The notes under the pieces: generated by a model
What the model was told of the DNA's origin: nothing
The model's input: the letters and a program-made list of their open reading frames with translations, nothing else
The model's database searches: none
Part shown: positions 8,940 through 17,536 of the stretch, piece after piece
How the letters are laid out: the number at the start of each line of letters is the position of its first letter
Numbering within the stretch: position 1 is the first letter of the stretch
Source: Roseiarcus fermentans
Lineage (GTDB): Bacteria > Pseudomonadota > Alphaproteobacteria > Rhizobiales > Beijerinckiaceae
Direction of reading: 5' to 3'
Length of the DNA: 64,000 nucleotides
NCBI RefSeq assembly: GCF_003315135.1
Contig: NZ_QNRK01000012.1
Location: 103,007 to 167,006, forward strand
Made by a program: the position numbers and the translations under genes

Positions 8940-10029
8940 TGTGCGCCTCCTCGACCTCGGCGATCAGCGCATCCCAATTTTTCGGTATGCCGTCGATCTC
9001 GCCCGCGCTCCCGTCCGCCTTGCGCCAGATGAGCGTCGGCGTCCCGCGAAGTCCGATCGCGTCGGCGATCCGATTGTTCATCTCGAGCCGTGCGGGCGCC
9101 TCGGGCGACGCCGCCAGGCGAAAATTCTGGTGATCCCAGGCCTCGGCCATCTTCGATGGCGGTTGGCTCAACAGGGACTCCGCCGATCGCGTGCTCTGCC
9201 CGTTGTCCTCGTAGTCGAGGATCGAGATCGGCACGACCGCCACCTGGATGCGGCCAGCCGTCACATAGGGCTTGAGCGCGTCGAACGCCCGCACGGAATA
9301 GCTGCAGAAGGGATCGACGATCATCCACAGCCTCGGCGCGGCCGGATCGCCGATGAGGCCGAAGGCTGCGCGCTCGACGCCGAGCAGCGCGTCGGCCCGG
9401 GCGACCGCCTCGACCGACCTCGCCCCATCCTTGTCGACGACGACGGTTGGGATCGCGCCGTCGATCTTCGACACCTGTTCGCGGGTCAAATTCTTGCCGG
9501 TCGCGTCCCACATCACGCCGGCGATCGTCGCCCGGCCGTCCGGCGTCGCGTAGAGCACCTGAAACTCTTGCCCGTTCCGCAGATAGAGCCCGCGCAGCCC
9601 GTGCGTTTCGCCGAGCTCCTTCACCTGCCCCGCCGCCAACGTCATCAGCCTGTCGACCGGAAGATCGAGCTGTGGGCCGCCGACGACGGCCTGCCCATCC
9701 GGAGCGATCTGCAGGATCATGAATTGCTCGCCGCTTCGGGCGCTGACGCTGCGGAGCCCATGCGCCTGGCCGAGATCGAGCAGCTGAGCGCCGGTCGCGG
9801 CGATGTGCTTCAGGACCGGCACGGCGTCGATGTCGCTCGGCGCGGCGAGCGCAAGCAGCGCATCTGAGCCCGATGCGGTTGCGGTCGAGGGCGCGGACTG
9901 GACCGCGCCGTCGACCGCAGCGTTGCTTGGAGCGCCTGGGCCGGCGGTCGGGTTGTCCGAGCCGGCGAAGGCGAGGGTGGAAAAAGCGATCAGGCTGACG
10001 CCGACCGGCAGAACACAAGAGCGCCGCAT
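8926..10029 (-). CDS. DsbC/DsbG-like periplasmic thioredoxin-fold protein
   Basis: 367 aa from the ATG at 10027-10029, which opens a signal peptide (RRSCVLPVGVSLIAFSTLAF). Residues about 60-200 contain two repeats around AATGAQLLDLGQAHGLRSV and AAGQVKELGETHGLRGLYL, resembling duplicated DsbC/G dimerisation domains. The C-terminal half is a thioredoxin fold with WMIVDPFCSYSVRAFDALKP and a cis-Pro loop RGTPTLIWR. The active site reads CSYS instead of CxxC, so the resolving cysteine is missing. A disulfide chaperone or isomerase for transfer-apparatus proteins is plausible. T4BSS and IncI clusters do carry DsbC-type genes. Confidence 0.7.
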   Translation of the reverse strand: MRRSCVLPVGVSLIAFSTLAFAGSDNPTAGPGAPSNAAVDGAVQSAPSTATASGSDALLALAAPSDIDAVPVLKHIAATGAQLLDLGQAHGLRSVSARSGEQFMILQIAPDGQAVVGGPQLDLPVDRLMTLAAGQVKELGETHGLRGLYLRNGQEFQVLYATPDGRATIAGVMWDATGKNLTREQVSKIDGAIPTVVVDKDGARSVEAVARADALLGVERAAFGLIGDPAAPRLWMIVDPFCSYSVRAFDALKPYVTAGRIQVAVVPISILDYEDNGQSTRSAESLLSQPPSKMAEAWDHQNFRLAASPEAPARLEMNNRIADAIGLRGTPTLIWRKADGSAGEIDGIPKNWDALIAEVEEAHNVSR

Positions 10030-10093
10030 GCGTTTCGAACTCCATGTCGTCCCGGACGACGCTATGAAGGTTCCGCGCAAACGAAAAACGGGA

Positions 10094-10774
10094 TCAAGGC
10101 CGCCGTTGGCGTAGCGGCTCGTCGCTGAGGCGAGCGGACGCCAGCGCTCTAAAGTCGCTGAGATAGGACATCTGCAGCGCGCCCAGCGCCTCGGTCTCGT
10201 CAGCCACGCGCCAAAGCTCGTGGAAAATCTCGCCCTTGGCCTTGAGGCCGAGCGAGGTCTCGGCCTGGTGTCCAGCGATCGCCAGGATTGCCTCTCGCAA
10301 CTGCGCCAACCACGATTCCCGAACGGCCTCGTCGTCCGCCGGCGCTGCGGCCAACTCTTCACGGACCCGTTGACACGCGGTCCACAAGAGGGGCTCGAGC
10401 GCCTCCAGACCTTGATCACCCTCGCCTTCGTAGCCAAGCGCCCGTTCGCAATCCGCGGCGCAGCTCCGGGTCAGGCCGAGACGCAACTCCCCATCCGAAA
10501 GAAGCGAAGAGATGACGGTCGTTTTCAGGACCGATTCCCTGATCGTCGGTGCCGGAGCATCGACAATCTCTCGCACCAATTGCCGCCGCCGAAGGCAAAG
10601 CTCATCAAATTCGGGAGGAGGCGTCTCAGAATCCCCGTGTTGCGCGTCGATTTCGTCCAGACGGCCGGCGATCGCGGACAGCTCCTGACACCGGTCGAAG
10701 ATTTGCCCTGAAGAATTCGATTCTACCAGACTCTGCGTATTGTTGACGTCCCCAAAACGCTGTTGCCGAAACAT
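10094..10774 (-). CDS. Hypothetical helical protein
   Basis: 226 aa with an acidic, almost entirely helical composition (DRCQELSAIAGRLDEIDAQH; VREELAAAPADDEAVRESW). No signal peptide, membrane span or recognisable motif. Its ATG follows directly on the stop of the 81-codon gene upstream, giving TAAATG, so the two are translationally coupled. It precedes the DsbG-like gene by 64 nt. Function unknown. Confidence 0.55.
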   Translation of the reverse strand: MFRQQRFGDVNNTQSLVESNSSGQIFDRCQELSAIAGRLDEIDAQHGDSETPPPEFDELCLRRRQLVREIVDAPAPTIRESVLKTTVISSLLSDGELRLGLTRSCAADCERALGYEGEGDQGLEALEPLLWTACQRVREELAAAPADDEAVRESWLAQLREAILAIAGHQAETSLGLKAKGEIFHELWRVADETEALGALQMSYLSDFRALASARLSDEPLRQRRP

Positions 10775-11020
10775 TTAGGCTCCTCGGTATAGAATAGGTT
10801 GGTATTGAGGCTCCCCCTCCCAGACGTGCAGATCCTTCCGCCATTCCCGAGCCGCTGGCCCGGAAGCTGCGGAGCGCGCGGTAGGTGTGAAGCAATGCCT
10901 CTCTAGAGAGACGTCCGCCCCGCAGATTTCAGGGAGAATCGGCCAACAGCCCTTGGTGATTCTTTCGATGGCCGCGAGGAAGTCGGTCGTGGTGCGGGAA
11001 CCCCCGAATTTTCGCGACAT
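10775..11020 (-). CDS. Small hypothetical protein leading the minus-strand operon
   Basis: 81 aa. The start is supported by a good ribosome site, GGAGG 4 nt before ATG. The sequence (TTDFLAAIERITKGCWPILP onward) has two cysteines and a basic C-terminal third, with no recognised domain. It ends exactly where the next gene begins. The region between its start and the broken Tn3 transposase (11021-11113) shows no gene. Confidence 0.5.
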   Translation of the reverse strand: MSRKFGGSRTTTDFLAAIERITKGCWPILPEICGADVSLERHCFTPTARSAASGPAAREWRKDLHVWEGEPQYQPILYRGA

Positions 11021-11113
11021 CAGACCTCCATACCGGAGTGCTGCGCGTGAGGTCCTCGGCTCGAGAGAGCGACGACGGGCTTAGCCGCGAGACGTCGAGA
11101 CGCGCGTTCGCAG

Positions 11114-12562
11114 TCACAGGTTGCGGCTTGAGCGCTGCGCAACTCGCAAATCAGTTTCATCGTTAGTCCTGTTCAGAAGCGGGGATGTGCAGCTTCCCCG
11201 TGGTTGACGCGTGTTCCCTACAGCGGTAGGTGGGGGCTCTTCGGAAGTATCCAAATTAAGATGCATTAATGTGAGGGGGCGTTGCGACACGTCCTCGTCT
11301 CCGCCGGAGAGGCCTTTCGGTCCCCGCGAACCGACTGTCGCTCCCCCACGAGGGGTCCGACGCTGGCGACGCCCTCGAAGCCGAAGCTCACGACGAAGAA
11401 CCGCATGATTGGCGGCCGCCAGGGCGGCGTAGTCAGGCCCGTCGGTGCGTGACAATTTCTTGGCTTCCGCGACCGCGGCGGCGAAGCGGTCCCAGGGAAG
11501 AACGGTCTCGATGGCGGCGAAGGCGTCGCTACCAGTCCTGCGCGCCTCAATCAGCGCATCGCCCAATTTGACGAGGAGACGGACCTTGTCGTTGACGGCG
11601 CGGGCGTTGGCCTGGAGCGCTTCGGCGGCGCGGCGCTCCGCTCGACGGAAGAGTCCCCCGATCAGCCGGTCGAACATGCCGATGACCTCGTCGGTGAGCC
11701 GAGTAATCGATTCGAGCACGGTGACGGCGAGAATGGCACAGCGACGCAGCGGCGCCAGCATCTTCAGGTGTTGCGCCGATAGTCGCGTTCCCTCCCGCAT
11801 CAGGATGCGCCGACGATCGGTATGTATTCTTTCGACGATCGACGGGTCGATCGCCAGAGACCGCAAGCGCACGAGTTGGTCGATCAGCCGAGCGAGTGCG
11901 CGATGCCCGGCCAATCCCCTCGTCTGACGTGTCCAAGCGAGGACGCTGAGAGCGGTATCGGCCTGGATCTCGAGCAGAGCTTCCAAGGCGTCGCGTTGCG
12001 CACCGGTAAGGCCGGCGTCAATCTGTCGGTCGATATGACGTTCCGCCTTCAGCAGGGCGGTCGCAACCAGGCGCTCGATGACACTGGGTCCGGGCGCCGC
12101 AATGGCGCGTCGTCGCAGTTCCTCCAGCAGCAGGCGGGCAAGCGTCGCGCCACTGGTGGTCGTAAGCGCCGCAGGAAGCATCCACTGGGCGAATTCGCGC
12201 TGGATGGGTCGGGTGAAGGTCTGCAAACCATAGACGGAATACAGAGCGTCAAGCTGATCATATCGGGTCTGCGGTCGGGCTGCGTAGTCCACCAGAACAT
12301 CCGGGGGAAGATCGAGCTGATCGGCGACGAAGGCCAATACCTCCCGTGGCACGACCTCGCCCGGCTGCAGCAGGCGGCCGGGGAACCGCAGGGCACAGAG
12401 CTGGATGGCGAAGCCCAGGCGATTGTGCGGCCGACGGCGCCGCGCGATGACGGTGAGGTCGGCCGGGCTGAGTGTGTAGTGCCGGATCAGGTCGGGCTCG
12501 GCCGTCGGCAACGTGAGCAATGTTTCCAGTTGGGCGTCGGTGATGGCGCGACGGCGCGGCAT
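11114..12562 (-). pseudogene. tnpA: Truncated Tn3-family transposase (N-terminal half)
   Basis: The open frame of 482 codons begins with the Tn3 TnpA N-terminal domain (PRRRAITDAQLETLLTLP, then LSPADLTVIARRRRPHNRLG), a DUF4158-type DNA-binding region. Full-length Tn3 transposases are about 950-1000 aa and carry DDE residues in the missing C-terminal half. Similarity is convincing to about codon 395 (AALAAANHAVLRRE). After that the homologous reading seems to slip to another frame (GVASVGPLV), and the rest of the frame to 11114 looks unrelated. It is dead by truncation and probable frameshift. Confidence 0.85.
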
Positions 12563-12667
12563 GGCGGTTCTGTCCCAATTGGAGTAATGTCTGTTCAGTC
12601 TAGCGGAGAGGCCAGCCCAACGGCGGGTTCCAGGCCTTCGGGCCGGGATGGTTCAATTGGGACAGAA
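12563..12667. promoter_or_regulatory. Putative res/recombination and control site between tnpA and resolvase
   Basis: A perfect 14-bp inverted repeat, TTCTGTCCCAATTG at 12568-12581 and its complement at 12654-12667, flanks the divergent start region. In Tn3-family elements the tnpA-tnpR intergenic space holds the resolvase-binding res subsites and both promoters. The right arm overlaps the first codons of the resolvase. Subsite structure beyond this repeat is not resolved by eye. Confidence 0.55.
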
Positions 12668-13277
12668 GGCTGCGATCTATTGCCGGGTATCCACGGCCGA
12701 TCAATCCGGCGATCGCCAGGAGCGCGATCTGCGCGCCTTCGCCGACCGTGCGGGCTACGAGGCAGTGGGCGTGTTCAAGGAAACCGGATCGGGCGCGAAG
12801 TTCGATCGGGTCGAGCGGCGAAAGGTGATGGCGCTCGCCCAAGCCAGGCAAATCGATGCGGTGCTCGTAACCGAACTGTCTCGGTGGGGTCGCAGCACGC
12901 TCGACCTCCTGGAGACTCTGCGGGAACTGGAGGCGCGAAGGGTGTCGGTGGTGGCGCTGAGCGGCATGACCTTCGACTTGGCGAGCGCGACCGGGCGCAT
13001 GATGGCCACGATGTTGGCCGGCATTGCCGAGTTCGAACGGGATCTCCTTCGGGAGCGGGTGCGATCGGGTCTCGCCGCGGCGAGGGCGAGAGGCAAGACG
13101 CTTGGACGGCAGCTTGGCCAGCGTCCAAAATCCGATCGGCTCGCCCCCAAGGTCCTCGCCCTCGTCGACGCCGGTCGCAGCTACCGGCTGATCGGCCGAG
13201 AGTTGGGCCTCAGCAAGAATACCGTCGCCGACATCGTGAAACGGCGCCGCGTGCTGGATGCGGGGAGCATCTCGTGA
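12648..13277 (+). CDS. tnpR: Serine recombinase (Tn3-type resolvase)
   Basis: 209 aa. The N-terminal catalytic domain has the nucleophile serine in AAIYCRVSTADQ (Ser15) and the conserved LSRWGRSTLDLL and GIAEFERDLLRERVRSGLA blocks. The C-terminal about 45 residues form an HTH (YRLIGRELGLSKNTVADIVK). The length suits a resolvase that would resolve Tn3 cointegrates at the adjacent res-like site. It looks intact although its transposase is broken. It ends GTGA-overlapped with the next gene. Confidence 0.9.
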   Translation: MVQLGQKAAIYCRVSTADQSGDRQERDLRAFADRAGYEAVGVFKETGSGAKFDRVERRKVMALAQARQIDAVLVTELSRWGRSTLDLLETLRELEARRVSVVALSGMTFDLASATGRMMATMLAGIAEFERDLLRERVRSGLAAARARGKTLGRQLGQRPKSDRLAPKVLALVDAGRSYRLIGRELGLSKNTVADIVKRRRVLDAGSIS

Positions 13278-13834
13278 ACCGGCGCCCGCGGACTCCTCCA
13301 GCGGATCCTCGTCGAAAAGCCAATTTCCGGGAAGAAGCCCGGAGCATCGTGGCGAAGGACCGCTACGATCGGAAGTACGGTCATGCCGTCGACACCGCCG
13401 GAGCCATCGCGCGGGCGCTCGAGCGCGCCTACAAGCAAGGCTACGCAGATGCTCGCGACGATCCGGTCAGACCGACGCCCGAAGTCTCCGAGGAGGGGCC
13501 GCTGGAGTGGCTGCTCATCCCGCCCCGTCCCCGAAATGCGTTTTGGTCCTGCTGTCTGTTCACGTTCGGGCGACGCGGCGATCAATATCGCAACGGATAC
13601 CTGGAACCCGAAGTTACCGAACGAGGAACACTCGGCTGGCGTCTCGTCGTCGCCGGTATCAAACCGGACAAGGTCATCGGCGCGAGCTCGATCCAACCGC
13701 TGGTCAAGCTCGGCTTGCTTGAAGCCGATCCGGCAGAACCCCACCGTTTGACGGTCAGCGTCCGCGGCCGTTCGACATGGGAGCGCTTCCTCGACAGCGG
13801 CGGCAGGTATCCCGAGGACCTCACCGGTTTCTGA
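13274..13834 (+). CDS. Hypothetical passenger protein of the Tn3 remnant
   Basis: 186 aa from GTG 13274, overlapping the resolvase stop by 4 nt. The basic N terminus (NRRPRTPPADPRRKANF) is followed by a helical region and a globular C-terminal half (LGWRLVVAGIKPDKVIG, TVSVRGRSTWERFLDSGGRY). No family recognised. It lies inside the transposon, 30 nt before the terminal repeat, so it is a passenger or accessory gene. Coupling to tnpR suggests co-expression. Confidence 0.6.
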   Translation: MNRRPRTPPADPRRKANFREEARSIVAKDRYDRKYGHAVDTAGAIARALERAYKQGYADARDDPVRPTPEVSEEGPLEWLLIPPRPRNAFWSCCLFTFGRRGDQYRNGYLEPEVTERGTLGWRLVVAGIKPDKVIGASSIQPLVKLGLLEADPAEPHRLTVSVRGRSTWERFLDSGGRYPEDLTGF

Positions 13835-13864
13835 TCAGCGCCCGCTTCGTTCTCATTCTGTCCG

Positions 13865-13902
13865 CTTAGCGTGGTTTTCTGCCCGTTCTATGTCGTCACC
13901 CC
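13865..13902 (-). repeat. Tn3-family 38-bp terminal inverted repeat (right end)
   Basis: Read on the minus strand it begins GGGGTGACGACATAG and ends ACCACGCTAAG. The 38-bp length, GGGG outer end and ACGCTAAG inner end are hallmarks of Tn3-family (Tn21/Tn501-like) ends. No matching left copy was found near 11000-11300. Confidence 0.8.
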
Positions 13903-14229
13903 GAGATGCTGGGCGCCACCGGCTGATGGTGGTTGCCGCATTCATGAGGATCCCGGCGCAAGAATGAACCGGTCCGGCAGCCGGGAGCGGCAGGTTGGAG
14001 TTATTCGCCGGGCGCGACCTCGGAGCCAGTGCCGGCTGTTCGTGCCGGATCGCCGGATCCGAACTTGCCGGAAGCAGATTCGCTATGTCTTCGAAAGACC
14101 TCGCTGGCGGAGGCCGAGGTAGTCTACCGCGAAGCTCTCAAGTGGATTGCTCTTGCCCCGGCGTCTTCGTCGGGCAGTCGTGCCGCCGAGCGGTCGGCGC
14201 GTAGCAGGGCGCGCACAGCCGTCTCGCCG
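13903..14229. other. Intergenic region without a convincing gene
   Basis: Between the Tn3 end and the MITE-like element I see only short overlapping open frames in several phases without ribosome sites or recognisable products. The last 10 bases (14220-14229) are the left copy of the target duplication of the MITE-like element. Confidence 0.5.
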
Positions 14230-14447
14230 CAGGGCGGAATCCTCAATCGTTAACGCCGTATCCTTTGGTTTGGGACATCATCCTGAGGTGCACTTTGGGC
14301 GAGCAAAGGCCCTCGAAGGATGCTCCAGATGGCGCTCATGGCGACGCTGGCACCCTCCGGAACGTCCTTCGAGGCCCCTTCGGAGCACCTCAGGACGAGG
14401 TCGATGGCCATTGAGGCGGGCCGTTAACGATTGAGGATTTTGCCCTG
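14230..14447. mobile_element. 218-bp MITE-like element with 26-bp terminal inverted repeats
   Basis: The left end (14230-14255) and the complement of the right end (14422-14447) both start CAGGGC and share ATCCTCAATCGTTAACG, matching at 24 of 26 positions by my reading. The element is flanked by an exact 10-bp direct repeat, CGTCTCGCCG, at 14220-14229 and 14448-14457, which looks like a target-site duplication. Inside, CCTGAGGTGC (14282-14291) and its complement (14385-14394) form a second nested palindrome. There is no coding capacity. It lies just upstream of a cobalamin riboswitch. Confidence 0.75.
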
Positions 14448-14500
14448 CGTCTCGCCGTTAAGCTCCTTGCGCCTCCTCCGAGAAGCCGGTAACGAGCATT

Positions 14501-14672
14501 CGACGGTTCCCCTTGGGGATCAAAAGGGAACGCGACGAGGGCGAGCGATCGTCCCTGAGCGCGGCTGCCCCCGCAACTGTCGGCGGCGAGTTCTCGGGCC
14601 ACGCGCCACTGGGAGACATCCCGGGAAGGCGGCTCAAGAGCAGCGACCCGCTAGCCAGGAGACCTGCCGTCG
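14501..14672 (+). promoter_or_regulatory. Cobalamin riboswitch upstream of btuFCD
   Basis: Core elements appear in order: AAAGGGAA, the B12-box GCTGCCCCCGCAACTGT, GGCGAG, CCACTG, GGGAAGG, and the 3' block AGCCAGGAGACCTGCC. The outer P1 helix is CGACGG (14501-14506) with CCGTCG (14667-14672). It should bind adenosylcobalamin and lower expression of the import operon that starts at 14803. The leader beyond it carries GGGGTGTTCCGGGGG at 14701-14715 and a GC hairpin at 14729-14747, a probable expression platform. Confidence 0.92.
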
Positions 14673-14802
14673 CCCGTGGTCACGCGCGATGACCCTGGAC
14701 GGGGTGTTCCGGGGGTAGCAGAGCCTTCGCGCCGGATCCGCCGGCGCAAGAGGAACGCTGGCTTCGCAGTGACGGCCACCCGGTATCCGGTGGGATGGTC
14801 GT

Positions 14803-15699
14803 GTGAAGACTGTTTTCCAGAGCCTTGCCCGACGGGGTCGGCAGCCGGCTATTCTCGCCATTTCGTTTGCCACGGCGATCAGCGCGATCGCGGCGCCGGC
14901 TGGCGTCGGAGCGCCAACGCACCCCCAACGCATCGTCTCGATCAACATGTGCACCGACGAGCTTCTGCTGAGGCTCGTCGACCGTGACCGGATCGCCTCC
15001 GTCACCTGGCTGTCCCAGGATCCCGGCAACGCCAACATGGCCGAGGCGGCGGCAGGAATTCCCGCCAACCACGGCCTCGCCGAGGAGGTCGCGGCCTTCC
15101 ACCCGGACCTCGTTCTCGCCGGGACCTTCACGTCGCGCACGACCAAGGAGCTCCTGAGGAAGCTGGGCTTCAGGGTGGTCGAGTTCGGCGTGCCGACGAC
15201 GCTCGAGGGCGTCCGCCAGCAGATCCGCAACGTCGCGTCGGCGGTCGGCGAGCCGGCGAAGGGAGACGCGATCGTCGCCGACATGGACGCGCGCCTCGAT
15301 CGTCTCGCGTCCGAAGCCCATCGACCGCCGCTGAACGCAATCGTGCTCCGGCCCAACGGCTACACCGTCGGCAAGGCATCCCTGGTCAACGAGCTCATGG
15401 AGCGCGCCGGCCTCCTCAATCTCGCAGAGAAGCTGGGCTTTGCGAGCTATCTGCAAATCCCGCTGGAGGCGGTCGCGCTGCAGAAGGCGGACGTGCTGAT
15501 CCTCGACGCGGACGCGAGCGGCCCGCCGTCTCTTGCGACGGAGGCTTTGCGCCATCCCGTCGTGCGGGAGCTCGGCGAGCGGCTGAGGCTCGTGTCCGTC
15601 CCCTCGCGCCTCTGGACCTGCGCGGGCCCTTCGGTCGTCGACGCCGTCGAGCGCCTGATCGACGGGACGCGCGCGCCGGTCGCGGAGGCCTCGCCGTGA
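14803..15699 (+). CDS. btuF: ABC transporter periplasmic binding protein, probable cobalamin (BtuF type)
   Basis: 298 aa from GTG 14803. A signal peptide (PAILAISFATAISAIAAPAG) is followed by the class III binding-protein fold: HPQRIVSINMCTDELLLRL, then a long interlobe helix, and LQKADVLILDADA. Class III proteins carry B12, haem or siderophore iron. B12 is chosen because of the cobalamin riboswitch directly upstream and the btuB and adenosyltransferase genes nearby. It delivers substrate in the periplasm to BtuC and overlaps btuC by 4 nt. A siderophore role cannot be excluded from sequence alone. Confidence 0.82.
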   Translation: MKTVFQSLARRGRQPAILAISFATAISAIAAPAGVGAPTHPQRIVSINMCTDELLLRLVDRDRIASVTWLSQDPGNANMAEAAAGIPANHGLAEEVAAFHPDLVLAGTFTSRTTKELLRKLGFRVVEFGVPTTLEGVRQQIRNVASAVGEPAKGDAIVADMDARLDRLASEAHRPPLNAIVLRPNGYTVGKASLVNELMERAGLLNLAEKLGFASYLQIPLEAVALQKADVLILDADASGPPSLATEALRHPVVRELGERLRLVSVPSRLWTCAGPSVVDAVERLIDGTRAPVAEASP

Positions 15700-16733
15700 C
15701 CGCTTCGGCACTCCCGGGGACCGACGCGCACGCGCGGAGAGAGCGTCTGGCGTACTGGAAACTGGCCGGCCTGCTGGCGCTCGCCGCCGTTGCGATGACG
15801 ATCGCTTCGGCCTTCGTCGGCTACGCGCGGCTCGACGTCCTCCCCGCGCTCGCCGACGCGCTGCACGGGGAGCGAAGCCTTCCCGCGATGGTCCTGACGC
15901 AGCTCCGGCTTCCGCGCGCGATCCTCGGCGCGCTCGTCGGATTCAGCCTCGGGATCACCGGCGCCGCGATGCAGGGGCTCCTGCGCAATCCGCTGGCCGA
16001 GCCGGGCATCGTCGGCGTCTCCGGCGCCGCGGCCTTCGGCGCCGTCGTCTGCTTCTATTCCGGCCTCGCGGGCGCCTTCGCCCTGGCGCTGCCGCTCGGC
16101 GGCATCGCCGGCGCGTTCGTCGTCGCGCTGATCCTGTTCGCGCTCGTGGGACGCGGGGCGGGGACGATGACGCTGATTCTGGCGGGCGTCGCCATCAACA
16201 GTTTCGCGGGCGCTATGACGAGCATCGCGCTCAACCTCTCGCCCAATCCCTACGCCGCGCTCGAGATCGTGTTCTGGCTGATGGGGTCGCTGGTGGATCG
16301 CAGCCTGCCGCAGGTCTGGCTGGCGGCCCCCCTGATGGTCGCGGGCTGGGCGCTCCTCATCTCGGTGGGACCGGCGCTCGACGCCCTGACGCTCGGCGAG
16401 GACAGCGCCCGCAGCCTCGGCTTCGACCTCCCGCGTCTGCGCGTCAAGGTCGTCGCGGGATGCGCGCTCGCGGTCGGCGCCGCGGTCGCCGTCACCGGCG
16501 TCATCGGGTTCGTCGGTCTCGTCGTCCCGCACATCCTGAGGCCCTTTGTCGGCGCGAGGCCGGGGCGCCTCCTGCTGGTCAGCGGCTTCGGCGGCGCGAT
16601 CCTGCTGCTCGGCGCCGACATCGCGGTGCGCCTCATGCCGATCCGTCCCGAGCTGCATCTCGGGGTCATGACCGCCGTCATCGGCGGGCCGTTCCTGTTC
16701 AGCCTCGTCTACCGCCTTCGTGAGGACGCGTGA
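15696..16733 (+). CDS. btuC: ABC transporter permease, probable cobalamin (BtuC type)
   Basis: 345 aa, FecCD/BtuC family with about 10 membrane helices. Family signatures are present: LRLPRAILGALVGFSLGITG, then AMQGLLRNPLAEPGIVGVS near residues 88-108, and a C-terminal GFVGLVVPHILRPF, a conserved turn of this family. It forms the inner-membrane channel and couples to the ATPase. Start and stop both overlap neighbours (btuF by 4 nt; btuD through TGATG), so the three genes are one translational unit. Confidence 0.88.
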   Translation: MTASALPGTDAHARRERLAYWKLAGLLALAAVAMTIASAFVGYARLDVLPALADALHGERSLPAMVLTQLRLPRAILGALVGFSLGITGAAMQGLLRNPLAEPGIVGVSGAAAFGAVVCFYSGLAGAFALALPLGGIAGAFVVALILFALVGRGAGTMTLILAGVAINSFAGAMTSIALNLSPNPYAALEIVFWLMGSLVDRSLPQVWLAAPLMVAGWALLISVGPALDALTLGEDSARSLGFDLPRLRVKVVAGCALAVGAAVAVTGVIGFVGLVVPHILRPFVGARPGRLLLVSGFGGAILLLGADIAVRLMPIRPELHLGVMTAVIGGPFLFSLVYRLREDA

Positions 16734-17536
16734 TGGAGATCCGGGCGGAAGGCCTCGAAGTTCGTTTCGGCGACGCCCGGATTCTCGGCGACGTCTGGCT
16801 CACGCTTCGTCCCGGCGAGCTTGTCGGCCTGATCGGCCCCAACGGCGCCGGCAAGACGACCCTCCTGCGTGCGCTGGCGGACCTCGTGCGCCCCACCCGC
16901 GGCGTCGTGCGCTACGACGGCAAGCCCCGCTCCGCGCTCGGCCGCGCCGTGCTCGCTCGCCGGCTCGCGTTTCTCGCTCAAGGGGACGAGGTGAACTGGG
17001 CGCTCAGGGTCGACCACGTCGTCGAACTGGGCCGGCTGCCCCATCGGCGCGCGTTCGCGGGACCGAGCCAGAAGGATCGGGACGCGGTCGAGCGCGCCCT
17101 GCAGGCTGCCGGGGTCGCGCATCTCCGTTTCCGCGCCTGCTCGACCCTGTCGGGAGGCGAGCGCAAGCGCGTGCTTCTCGCGCGGGCGCTGGCGGCGGAA
17201 GGGGAGGTATTGCTCGCCGACGAGCCGGTGGCGGCCCTCGACCCTCTGCATCAGCTCCGGATCATGCAGCTCCTGCGATCGACCGCCCGAGGCGGCGCGG
17301 GCGTCGTCGCGGTGCTGCACGACCTGATGCTCGCGACCCGGTTCTGCGACCGGATCGTTCTCCTGTGCGCCGGAAGCATTCTGCTCGACGGGGACCCGGC
17401 GGAGCTTTCCGACGCGCTGATCCGCAAGGCTTACGGCGTCACTGCGTTTCGCGGCGAGCAGGACGGCCAGCCCTTCGTCGCGCCGTGGGTTCCCTGCGAC
17501 CGGTCCTCGGACGAAAGTTTCGGAGGTCTTCGATGA
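16733..17536 (+). CDS. btuD: ABC transporter ATPase, probable cobalamin (BtuD type)
   Basis: 267 aa from ATG 16733. Walker A is GPNGAGKTT near residue 37, the signature is LSGGERKRV, Walker B is VLLADEP, and the switch His is in VLHDLMLA. It powers uptake through BtuC. GTG 16730 is an alternative start adding one residue. Its end overlaps the next gene by 4 nt, tying that unknown gene to the import operon. Confidence 0.88.
   Translation: MEIRAEGLEVRFGDARILGDVWLTLRPGELVGLIGPNGAGKTTLLRALADLVRPTRGVVRYDGKPRSALGRAVLARRLAFLAQGDEVNWALRVDHVVELGRLPHRRAFAGPSQKDRDAVERALQAAGVAHLRFRACSTLSGGERKRVLLARALAAEGEVLLADEPVAALDPLHQLRIMQLLRSTARGGAGVVAVLHDLMLATRFCDRIVLLCAGSILLDGDPAELSDALIRKAYGVTAFRGEQDGQPFVAPWVPCDRSSDESFGGLR

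Larger units (their letters stand above)
11290..13902. mobile_element. Remnant of a Tn3-family transposon
   Basis: The unit comprises a truncated tnpA (minus), a res-like intergenic site, a serine resolvase and a passenger gene (plus), and a right 38-bp terminal inverted repeat at 13865-13902. The left end, including the catalytic C-terminal half of the transposase and the matching terminal repeat, is gone; the boundary near 11290 is approximate. The element cannot move on its own. It separates the transfer-gene block from the cobalamin island. Confidence 0.8.

Noticed and set aside
10887..11084. 65-codon plus-strand frame opposite the small gene at 10775-11020
   Set aside because: No ribosome site or recognisable product; the minus-strand gene has a GGAGG site and is coupled to the next gene.
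14803..17536. Siderophore-iron ABC transporter instead of BtuFCD
   Set aside because: The proteins alone fit either role, but the cobalamin riboswitch and adjacent btuB and adenosyltransferase genes favour B12.
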